Virus record (IMG/VR): IMGVR_UViG_3300035698_010970 | Location: 1 to 64,000 of that record | DNA from: a virus | Length of the DNA stretch: 64,000 nucleotides | Direction: 5' to 3' (one strand) | Shown: positions 15,986 to 21,920 of the stretch, in pieces | How positions within the stretch are numbered: the first letter of the stretch is position 1 | Layout: each line of letters starts with the position of its first letter | Notes under the pieces: model-generated | The model's input: the letters and a program-made list of their open reading frames with translations, nothing else | Databases searched by the model: none | Told to the model about the DNA's origin: nothing | Position numbers and translations under genes: made by a program

Positions 15986-16014
15986 CTCTACGCGAACCGA
16001 GTCAAAAAATGCAC
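15986..16014 (-). promoter_or_regulatory. Promoter-like 29-bp element, copy 1
   Basis: Minus strand: left block GTGCAT, then six T, right block CGTAGAG, length 29 as in the other copies. Its right block ends 6 nt before the ATG of the 79-aa gene, placing a normal transcription start at or next to the A of the ATG. Confidence 0.55.
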
Positions 16015-16084
16015 ACCAGAGTCGGATTTGGCCTCTGCTCTCCCATCAGCAGGCTCCGTAAGAAATGAGGCATCGCGACCAACT

Positions 16085-16104
16085 AGACCTTCCCATGAAG
16101 GTCT
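16085..16104. other. Perfect 8-bp stem-loop after the PARP gene
   Basis: AGACCTTC, four-base loop, GAAGGTCT. It lies 31 nt beyond the stop of the PARP gene. On the minus strand no T-run follows, so it is not a standard terminator. It could protect the 3' end of the mRNA or act as a weak terminator. Confidence 0.4.
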
Positions 16105-16135
16105 TTCTCGCTTGGTCTCGAAGGATCAAAGAGTT

Positions 16136-17830
16136 TCAGCGCATCTCGCCTTCAATGATGTAGCGAATGCGTTGGTAGCTAGGATCGAAAATGATGTGCT
16201 CGTCATTGACGACGGTAGAGAAGCTCGACATGGCCGCAATCGAGTCTTTTCCATCGGGGGGAGTGCTCCACGAGCCTGTCCGTCTAGCCTTGTAGGCGTC
16301 TCCCATGATCACGTCATTGAGGAACATGAACCATCCGCGCCCACTGATGCTTCCTTGGTTTCCATAGTAAGATGCGCGATCCCCGCAATACCCGTGCGAT
16401 TTCAGGTAGTCTGAGGCAAAATAGCAGCCTCCCCCGAAGGCTGCGCCGGTAATTTGCGCCCCCGGAAGGGACCGGGGCAGGCGTAGGTTGGTCTGGAGGA
16501 TGGGAGCAATGTTGACGGCTCGTGTTCCGTGGATACCCAGAAACACATTTGCGTTTTCAGCGTAATCCGAAATATCCGAAAGATCTGCACGAGTCCGGGG
16601 CTGCAAGTTTGCAAATAGATCGAAGTCTCCCACGCGTTTCTTAGCCACCTTCTTGACAGCGTTGCGAAACTCTGTGTCACGGTCCGGCCGTTCAACAGTG
16701 AACATGTTGTGGATGATGAGCTTCTGCCCTCGCAGGTGCCCATGACGATTGTTCGTCATACCTCGATAGGTCTGTTCAACCCACTTGCCTTGCTTGCTCT
16801 TCGGGTCGAGCCAACGGACCGTTGCGTTGAGACGGGAGTCCACGTCCACACCTTGGACCTGGACCTTGTCCTCCACGTCGAAGTCCTCGTTGGCCAGAGC
16901 CGACTCAAACGTGTCGAGGTCTTGCTGGAGCTGGAGGATGTTGCCCGAAGACAGCACCATCTTGAGGGCCCGAGCTTCGGCATCTTTGCTACGACCTGGG
17001 TCGGGTCGAGGAACCAAGCTTGCGACGTAGTTGGACAGCTCCTGCAGCTTCTTGTCTTTCGTGCAGGCGACCGCCAAACGGCGGTCGTACTGGGTCTGGT
17101 CGTCGGCCACCTTCTTGGTCGTCGTCTTGCCCACGCGAACGATGTGTTGCAAAGCCGTCGGGAGCAGTGTGTCTCGAACCTCTTCGATGGCTTCTTTCGT
17201 AGGAGTGACGCCACCAGACTCCGAAACCGTTCGGCGCACGTAGCTCTGAACACCTCCAACAAGGTCCTTCACGAGGCGAACCTCTTCGGGGTGGAAGCTC
17301 TTCGTAGGGAGAGCCTTGGCTTTCTTGGCAACCTTTTTCTTGGTCACCTTCTTCGCCAGGCCAGAGCTATCCTTGATCAGGTAGGCGTCAGGAAGGCCGC
17401 TTTCCCGAGTTGCAAGTTTCTGGGCGACGTAGCCGTCTTTGCCGGATTTCCCGACCCAAATGCCGTCCTTTTGTACGAGACGTTTGACGTTCTTGGATTG
17501 GCACTGCTTCTGGAAGAAGGCGCGAGCTTCGTCCTCCGAGCTGCACTGCACGAACTGGTAGTCTTGGCCTGAGAAGGCGTCTCCAGACCAGGATTTCCCG
17601 GTCTTGGCCCGACCCCACTCCAAGTACACGAACCACCCACTGTCGTTCTTGACGACTCCTGCGTGGTAGTATTTGTTGTTGTTCGCACCGAACTGGTTGA
17701 CGCACTTCAGGTCAGCGATACCAACGTCGCTCCCAAAGTCGTCTTGGTCCTTGGCCGCACGGCCTTGGTAGGTGAAGTCCGAAGGGTTCTTCCCAGCTGG
17801 GAACTCTTTACGTCCTAGTTTAGTTGGCAT
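16136..17830 (-). CDS. WGR-domain poly(ADP-ribose) polymerase (PARP)
   Basis: 564 aa. A WGR domain (about 35-110) contains YLEWGRAKTGKS (W72, G73, R74). A Lys-rich linker follows (159-176). A PARP regulatory-like helical region (about 180-400) precedes the ADP-ribosyltransferase core (about 425-562). The catalytic H-Y-E set is present: H434 in GIHGTR, Y470 in GGGCYFASD and E544 in VNDEHIIFDPS, like the Glu of PARP1. It should use NAD+ to add ADP-ribose, possibly chains, to proteins or nucleic acids, perhaps triggered by DNA through WGR. It is the last gene of a block with an HExxH protein and a DUF3228-like protein. Its target is unknown. Confidence 0.92.
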   Translation of the reverse strand: MPTKLGRKEFPAGKNPSDFTYQGRAAKDQDDFGSDVGIADLKCVNQFGANNNKYYHAGVVKNDSGWFVYLEWGRAKTGKSWSGDAFSGQDYQFVQCSSEDEARAFFQKQCQSKNVKRLVQKDGIWVGKSGKDGYVAQKLATRESGLPDAYLIKDSSGLAKKVTKKKVAKKAKALPTKSFHPEEVRLVKDLVGGVQSYVRRTVSESGGVTPTKEAIEEVRDTLLPTALQHIVRVGKTTTKKVADDQTQYDRRLAVACTKDKKLQELSNYVASLVPRPDPGRSKDAEARALKMVLSSGNILQLQQDLDTFESALANEDFDVEDKVQVQGVDVDSRLNATVRWLDPKSKQGKWVEQTYRGMTNNRHGHLRGQKLIIHNMFTVERPDRDTEFRNAVKKVAKKRVGDFDLFANLQPRTRADLSDISDYAENANVFLGIHGTRAVNIAPILQTNLRLPRSLPGAQITGAAFGGGCYFASDYLKSHGYCGDRASYYGNQGSISGRGWFMFLNDVIMGDAYKARRTGSWSTPPDGKDSIAAMSSFSTVVNDEHIIFDPSYQRIRYIIEGEMR

Positions 17831-17841
17831 CTTGTTCGTTC

Positions 17842-18285
17842 CTAAGTGAAGCGGGCAGCGGAGTGGTGAATGAGGGTGACCGCGCTTTGAGCACGGTGGA
17901 AGGCAGCTTCAGTCTTGCTGAAGGCATGAACTTGGTCTTCGAGTTTGCTCACGTCGCACAGAAGAGCAGTGTCGAGGGTAGACATTGCGATGGCGTTGGA
18001 AACGTCGAACTTGAAAGGCATCACGCGGAAGAGGACAATTTCGGCGGCAAGAACTTTCTTTTCATCCCAGTCTCGTTGCTTACGCGTGGGCAGCTTTCGG
18101 ATAGCTTTGCTCACGAATATCTCAAGGCGCTTGACGGGGTGCCGTTTGAGGGTGACGCAGTGAAGATACTCGTGGCAGACAGCTTCTACAGCCACCTTGT
18201 CCGAGTTATCACCAAGACCGTGGAAGTCTGCAAGGCGGAGACAAGCGCCTCGAAAACCTCGACCAAGGTTGATACGTTGGATCAT
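17842..18285 (-). CDS. Small HExxH protein, putative zinc metalloprotease
   Basis: 147 aa. The ATG at 18283-18285 is chosen because it overlaps the DUF3228-like stop as ATGA; longer in-frame starts give an unlikely His/Arg-rich extension. CHEYLH (H38, E39, H42) is a HExxH zinc-metalloprotease signature within the helix VEAVCHEYLHCVTL. No obvious third ligand is certain. The rest is helical. It stands 11 nt before the PARP gene, so the two are co-expressed. A single-domain minigluzincin-like or SprT-like peptidase is possible; so is a chance motif. Confidence 0.62.
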   Translation of the reverse strand: MIQRINLGRGFRGACLRLADFHGLGDNSDKVAVEAVCHEYLHCVTLKRHPVKRLEIFVSKAIRKLPTRKQRDWDEKKVLAAEIVLFRVMPFKFDVSNAIAMSTLDTALLCDVSKLEDQVHAFSKTEAAFHRAQSAVTLIHHSAARFT

Positions 18286-18836
18286 TCCACACCTTCCACG
18301 AAAGACTTGTCTCTCCAGTAGGCGAAGGACTTGTGAAGAGCAGACACGAACTCTCCGTCGCTCATCTCGGTGGCTGTGCCTCCGCTCATCTCGAAGTGGT
18401 TGTACATCAGAGTCGAGGGATGCATGGGCATCTCTTCGTCCGTGATTCGAGCGTTGATGCTGATGATCTCCCACTCCGCATCCGAAGAGCGTTCGTTGTT
18501 CTCGTCGAGAACGTCGGCATGGTAGAGCACGATGTCCACGTGCTTGGCGGGCTGTTTCTCACCTTTGGTTTGGACGTTTTTGCGGGGCTCTTCGCCGTCT
18601 TGCCGGGCTTCGAAGGACCCTTGGAGGGTGTCGCCCTCTTTGAGGGTCACGACGCCTGAGAGGAACCCTTCCGCCGGTACAGGCACGAGGAGGACCCCTT
18701 CTCGGTAGCCAGGCTTGGCTTGGTCGAAGCAGTCTGTGGCGAGCTTCCGTACCTCTTCCCAGGAGCCTGTGTAGTGGCTGAACCGGGAGGCTGCGGTTTG
18801 TCGTTGGACAAAATGGCTGACTTCAATGTTGGGCAT
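18282..18836 (-). CDS. DUF3228-like protein
   Basis: 184 aa from the ATG at 18834-18836, preceded by AGGAAG. It contains AKPGYREGVLLVPVPAEGF, an EEPRK segment, KQPAKHVDIVLYHADVL, EWEIISINARITDEE, PMHPSTLMYNHFEMSGGTAT and YWRDKSF. These fit my memory of the DUF3228 family of bacteria and eukaryotes, whose biochemical role is unknown. It overlaps the zinc-ribbon gene by 14 nt and the HExxH gene by 4 nt. Its link with a PARP here is notable. Confidence 0.78.
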   Translation of the reverse strand: MPNIEVSHFVQRQTAASRFSHYTGSWEEVRKLATDCFDQAKPGYREGVLLVPVPAEGFLSGVVTLKEGDTLQGSFEARQDGEEPRKNVQTKGEKQPAKHVDIVLYHADVLDENNERSSDAEWEIISINARITDEEMPMHPSTLMYNHFEMSGGTATEMSDGEFVSALHKSFAYWRDKSFVEGVE

Positions 18837-19059
18837 GGTCTTCTTCCTCGTAGAGCCCGTAGTTTTCATCCCAGTCCAGCAGGGCTAACTCTGGATCAGA
18901 CCCATGGCCATGGCACTGGGGTCCGGCGTCCGGCGCTCCGTCATTGCAGTTGTCGCAGTACGCCTGGTAGTCCCAGTTTCGTTGGGGTGTGGGATTTACG
19001 GTCGGGGAAACCGTGGGCTCCCCTCCGCAAAAAGGGCATGGTTTGTGTGCTTTGCTCAT
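18823..19059 (-). CDS. Small zinc-ribbon protein, Lar-like
   Basis: 78 aa from the ATG at 19057-19059. CPFCGGEP (C8, C11) and YCDNCND form a two-knuckle zinc ribbon, followed by GPQCHGH and ALLDWDENYG. This is the layout of Lar-type restriction-alleviation-like phage proteins (CPFCGG ... C..C ... A...WN). Lar itself modulates type I restriction, but many homologues have no tested function. It is 2 nt downstream of the 124-aa gene. Confidence 0.75.
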   Translation of the reverse strand: MSKAHKPCPFCGGEPTVSPTVNPTPQRNWDYQAYCDNCNDGAPDAGPQCHGHGSDPELALLDWDENYGLYEEEDHAQH

Positions 19060-19061
19060 CG

Positions 19062-19436
19062 TTACGCCAGCCCGACTTGAAAAGCAATCGCGGGCGTGAT
19101 GTGGTGTCCGTAACCCTCGGCGATGGTATCCTTGGCTTCCCACATGGTCTCGTCAGACATCCGCTGCTCCAGCGTGGTGCGAGGAGCCGACCACCAGCAG
19201 TGGGGGTTCAGCTGGCTCGCGTCGACAACGAAAACGTCGTTCGTGTGAGCACTCACCGCTGCAACAACACACTTCACAGCGTTGTCGGCGGCTGTTGGAC
19301 TCTCGAAAGCGTGGAAATGAGTGTAAATCTCGGTCTCGGTTTGTACTACCATGAAGTACACGCAGTACGAGAAGGGTCCGTCTTCCCCGTAGCCTTCCCG
19401 AGCGTGGCTGATGACCCCGATGTCTCCCTTGTCCAT
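19062..19436 (-). CDS. Hypothetical 124-aa protein, first gene of the PARP block
   Basis: Starts MDKGDIGVISHAREGYGEDG; mixed alpha/beta with VYFMVVQTETEIYTHFHAFE and AVKCVVAAVSAHTNDVFVVD. It resembles no family I can name. The ATG follows the promoter-like copy 2 right block by 5 nt, so a leaderless mRNA is likely. It heads the operon of zinc ribbon, DUF3228-like, HExxH and PARP genes. Confidence 0.68.
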   Translation of the reverse strand: MDKGDIGVISHAREGYGEDGPFSYCVYFMVVQTETEIYTHFHAFESPTAADNAVKCVVAAVSAHTNDVFVVDASQLNPHCWWSAPRTTLEQRMSDETMWEAKDTIAEGYGHHITPAIAFQVGLA

Positions 19437-19441
19437 GCACC

Positions 19442-19470
19442 CTCTACGTGAATCGACTCAAAAAGTGAAC
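19442..19470 (-). promoter_or_regulatory. Promoter-like 29-bp element, copy 2
   Basis: Minus strand: left block GTTCAC, five T, right block CGTAGAG, length 29. The right block ends 5 nt before the ATG of the 124-aa gene. The left block overlaps the end of a possible small membrane protein gene. Confidence 0.55.
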
Positions 19471-19556
19471 ATGTTAGCCGTGATCTGTACGATCAACCCG
19501 AGCAAGGCGGCAAGGAGGAAGAGCCGTTTGGTATCCGCAAGCTGCGCCTTTCCCAA
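19458..19556 (-). CDS. Possible small membrane protein (TTG start)
   Basis: A frame from a TTG (19554-19556, AGGA just upstream) encodes 32 aa with one membrane helix (RLFLLAALLGLIVQI) and ends at the TGA inside promoter copy 2. The same frame is open further upstream (QEEQKEDLGKAQLADTK) without ATG or GTG, so the true start is unclear. It may begin in the ATG frame at 19598-19600 and shift. Holin-like or small regulatory membrane peptides look similar. Confidence 0.4.
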   Translation of the reverse strand: MGKAQLADTKRLFLLAALLGLIVQITANMFTF

Positions 19557-19596
19557 GTCTTCCTTCTGCTCTTCCTGAAATCTAGGCTTTTTGCGG

Positions 19597-20073
19597 TCAT
19601 GAGATCACCGTGATGAGGGTGAAGCCTTCCTCGACTGTGACAGGTTGAGACCGCATGTTGCTGATCATGACGCTCATGGTCGTCCATGGCACTCGACGAC
19701 ACATGTCTCTGGAAGCATTCCGGCGCCACACCTCGACCTCCGGGGTCAAGAACACCACCGCTTCAAGGGGAACCCCCGCTGCTTGAGCGAACCGGACCAA
19801 CACGGAGCGCCGGCCCATCTTGGTCAAAGTCGCATCAAAATAGATAGCGTTGTGGTCTAACGCATCGGTCTTCGCTTGCTGACGAAGCCAGGTGGTCTTC
19901 CCTGCCCCAGGAGGACCTACGAGGAGCACGAGCTTCGACACAGCGGGGTTTTCGAGGGTTTCCGCCAGGTCTGTGTATGCAGCCTCCCAAGCTGCGTCAA
20001 CACGGTCTGGGGTCCAGTAGTAGTCCCCCTCCTCGTCAAGGAGCAAGGCGTCCGGGGAGATTATGCGCGGCAT
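19597..20073 (-). CDS. P-loop kinase, polynucleotide-kinase-like (AAA_33)
   Basis: 158 aa. Walker A is GPPGAGKTT (53-61). AIYFDATLTKMGRR resembles the Asp-containing substrate strand of the 5'-polynucleotide kinase/zeta-toxin group. RRNASRDMCRRVP with EEGFTLITVI matches the lid and C-terminal strand of T4 Pnk-type kinases (RN..R...VP ... EGF). It probably phosphorylates a 5' nucleic-acid end or a small nucleotide. No phosphatase domain is attached. It overlaps the upstream 44-aa gene by 13 nt. Confidence 0.78.
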   Translation of the reverse strand: MPRIISPDALLLDEEGDYYWTPDRVDAAWEAAYTDLAETLENPAVSKLVLLVGPPGAGKTTWLRQQAKTDALDHNAIYFDATLTKMGRRSVLVRFAQAAGVPLEAVVFLTPEVEVWRRNASRDMCRRVPWTTMSVMISNMRSQPVTVEEGFTLITVIS

Positions 20074-20195
20074 GTGATCTTCTTGAGCTTTTCAGCGCTG
20101 TAGTGCAGCGAAGTGAGCACCCCAGCTGGGGTGCGATTCCAGGGAGTTTTTTGCGTTTTCCAGGGTTCACACTCTGCGAGATCTTGTAGGCTCAT
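20061..20195 (-). CDS. Hypothetical 44-aa protein
   Basis: Reads MSLQDLAECEPWKTQKTPWN and ends EKLKKITCRA before TAA. The ATG overlaps the 128-aa gene's stop as ATGA, and the stop overlaps the kinase start, so coupling supports it on both sides. No motif recognised; two WKTQKTPWN-type Trp residues are notable. Confidence 0.6.
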   Translation of the reverse strand: MSLQDLAECEPWKTQKTPWNRTPAGVLTSLHYSAEKLKKITCRA

Positions 20196-20578
20196 GCTTG
20201 GTCCTTGACCGCTTCGAAAGTCCAGAGGTGACCGTCAGCAGGCTCGCTGGGGAAGCTGTTGAGCCACTGGTCGACTTCGGGGTAGGGGGCAGGTTTCGAG
20301 TCGGTGCTGGCACTGTATTGCAGACCTCGAAAGGCCCGAGCAGAGATCCCAGCGCCGGCAAGGTCTTTGGCAGCGGGGCGCATGGCACCATGCTCAACCA
20401 TGCATCGCAAGAGATCGGCAGCATCCGCAGGAGCGGTGTTGTTGCGAACCTCCGAGAGGATCGCATGAACTCGCATCCCGTGGATGAGGCCATGGCCTGT
20501 GGCTTCCTCGTGCACACGCTTCCAAGCGGAGGCGTATGGCTCCACGGTTTTCTGCCAAGGCTTAGTAGTCTTCATCAT
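20192..20578 (-). CDS. Hypothetical 128-aa protein
   Basis: Starts MMKTTKPWQKTVEPYASAWKRV; the second Met is also possible. Helical N-terminal two-thirds (EEATGHGLIHGMRVHAILSEV, DAADLLRCMVEHGAM), then a Pro-rich C-terminus (PAPYPEVDQWLNSFPSEPADG). No family recognised. Coupled to the 44-aa gene. Confidence 0.7.
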   Translation of the reverse strand: MMKTTKPWQKTVEPYASAWKRVHEEATGHGLIHGMRVHAILSEVRNNTAPADAADLLRCMVEHGAMRPAAKDLAGAGISARAFRGLQYSASTDSKPAPYPEVDQWLNSFPSEPADGHLWTFEAVKDQA

Positions 20579-20608
20579 CCACTTCTTTTTCCGTCGAAGC
20601 GAGGCTGA

Positions 20609-20785
20609 TCACGATCGAGGCGATCGCGATGATCCAGGATCCGGACCGAAAGCGGCATCGAGGTGCTTGCGCGCAGCCTGGAGGCTCTCCCGGATCGGGG
20701 ATCCGCCATATTCTGCGTCAGGGTTCAGCGCATGGGCTGTAGCGTACAGCTTCGAGGCGGAGGAAAGAGAAGTCTTAGCGGGCAT
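20609..20785 (-). CDS. Hypothetical 58-aa protein, first gene of block 1
   Basis: Starts MPAKTSLSSASKLYATAHAL and ends FGPDPGSSRSPRS. Helical, with Ser/Arg-rich end. The ATG lies 8 nt after the right block of promoter copy 4 and there is no clear Shine-Dalgarno sequence, consistent with leaderless translation. No function known. Confidence 0.62.
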   Translation of the reverse strand: MPAKTSLSSASKLYATAHALNPDAEYGGSPIRESLQAARKHLDAAFGPDPGSSRSPRS

Positions 20786-20793
20786 TACAAAAA

Positions 20794-20822
20794 CTCTACG
20801 CCAACGGGATGCGAAAGTGAAC
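20794..20822 (-). promoter_or_regulatory. Promoter-like 29-bp element, copy 4
   Basis: Minus strand: left block GTTCAC, TTT, right block CGTAGAG, length 29. It lies between the late-operon terminator and the first accessory gene, as expected of a promoter restarting transcription after the terminator. Confidence 0.6.
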
Positions 20823-20908
20823 CTAGCTCAGCAATTTCAGGGTCTCAAAAAGGATAGATACGGACTGGGGGACGTACTCGGACATTGCAGTTCTCTACCC
20901 CCACCAAG

Positions 20909-20941
20909 AAAAAAGGCTGCCACCCCAAAAGGATGGCAGCC
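20909..20941 (-). terminator. Rho-independent terminator of the tail/lysis operon
   Basis: Minus strand: GGCTGCCA, 11-nt loop, TGGCAGCC (perfect 8-bp GC-rich stem), followed directly by six T. It is 18 nt after the holin-like gene and separates the tail module from the accessory genes. Confidence 0.93.
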
Positions 20942-20959
20942 AATAGGTTAGGGCTAGAG

Positions 20960-21529
20960 CTAATCTACGTCACCAAGCCAAGGTACGTGCTTGCCGATGA
21001 GGGACCACATTCCGGAGGCAGCTAGACCAGCCGTCAAGCCGGCTAGGACTCGCTCTAGCGAGAGCGCACCTCCTGTGGCAAGGTCCACGGCCAAGACAGT
21101 TGCGACACCAAGTCCCGCAGAAACCCATGGTACGACATTGCTGGGCAACTTCGAAAGGAGTTTGAAACGGCGTGCTCCTCCAATAAGAAGCATGAGAATC
21201 GCTGAAACGCCAAGAGCGTACTCTCCACCTTGGAATGCCTTCACAGCGTCTTCACCAGTGCTTACGAGATCGGTTTCCTCACCATCCGTATCGGCACTAG
21301 ATGATGTGTCCGTGTCTGTGTCAGCATCATCATATGCTCTGGGATCGGCCACTACGGCCAATTCTTTTGCGTCTTCGGTTTCCTCCTCAACTGCTTCGGT
21401 TGCTTTGGTTTCCTCAGCGGCTACCGCTTCGGTTGCTTCGGCGACCTTTGCCTCTTCCGGTGCAGCAAGAGCTGCTGGGGAGAAGGAAAAAGCGACCAGT
21501 AGGGTGAAAATTGACAGGACTCTATTCAT
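20960..21529 (-). CDS. Holin-like membrane protein with signal peptide
   Basis: 189 aa. A signal peptide (1-22, ending AALA/APEE) precedes an acidic, low-complexity stretch of Glu/Ala/Thr/Asp (24-95). Then come hydrophobic helices at about 105-122 (YALGVSAILMLLIGG), 133-150 (VVPWVSAGLGVATVLAV) and 155-178. This layout and its place as last gene before the terminator of the tail operon fit a holin or lysis-related membrane protein. The long acidic periplasmic part is unusual. No endolysin is visible beside it. Confidence 0.62.
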   Translation of the reverse strand: MNRVLSIFTLLVAFSFSPAALAAPEEAKVAEATEAVAAEETKATEAVEEETEDAKELAVVADPRAYDDADTDTDTSSSADTDGEETDLVSTGEDAVKAFQGGEYALGVSAILMLLIGGARRFKLLSKLPSNVVPWVSAGLGVATVLAVDLATGGALSLERVLAGLTAGLAASGMWSLIGKHVPWLGDVD

Positions 21530-21920
21530 GGGAAAAAACTCCTTGTTGGTTCAGAATGGCCTCGATGACCTGCGCCTTTGTGTGGGCAGTTTCCAGGTCT
21601 AGTTTGTTCTTTTCCGCGAATCGGAGAAGAACACCACGTGGAGTTTTGGCCAAAGACTCCACTGTGATCTCGAAGTCGAAGTCAAAGTTGGGCTCCGGCT
21701 TGGGCATAGGGCCCGGATCAATAGCATCCAAAGGTACAGGACCATCCGCCCTGTACGTTTTGGGCTTTCCCAACTTCTTCAGCTTGAGCCGCAGATCAGC
21801 GCGATGCTCTGCAGGAAGCGCAGGATTGCGAAGAGCCGTCGTCATTTCCTTTTTCCACCTTTGGAGGTGGGGACGACGGACCTTCATGTCAATCTGCTGC
21901 TGTGAGAGGTGTTGCATCAC
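21522..21920 (-). CDS. Small protein with SAP/HeH-like C-terminal motif
   Basis: 132 aa. Basic helical N-terminus (MQHLSQQQIDMKVRRPHL), a Pro-rich middle (DGPVPLDAIDPGPMPKPEP) and a C-terminal helix-extended loop-helix (about 88-126: TPRGVLLRFAEKNKLDL, TKAQVIEAILNQ), as in HeH/SAP/LEM-type motifs often seen in phage tail or packaging proteins. It overlaps the giant tail gene by 4 nt and the holin-like gene by 8 nt. Confidence 0.65.
   Translation of the reverse strand: MMQHLSQQQIDMKVRRPHLQRWKKEMTTALRNPALPAEHRADLRLKLKKLGKPKTYRADGPVPLDAIDPGPMPKPEPNFDFDFEITVESLAKTPRGVLLRFAEKNKLDLETAHTKAQVIEAILNQQGVFSHE

Noticed and set aside
16709-17572. Plus-strand frame of 287 codons opposite the PARP gene
   Set aside because: The minus-strand PARP has full catalytic and WGR motifs; this frame is a shadow.
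18720-19451. Long plus-strand frame (243 codons) opposite the DUF3228-like and zinc-ribbon genes
   Set aside because: It is antisense to several well-supported coupled genes and has no family motif; its openness follows from codon bias.
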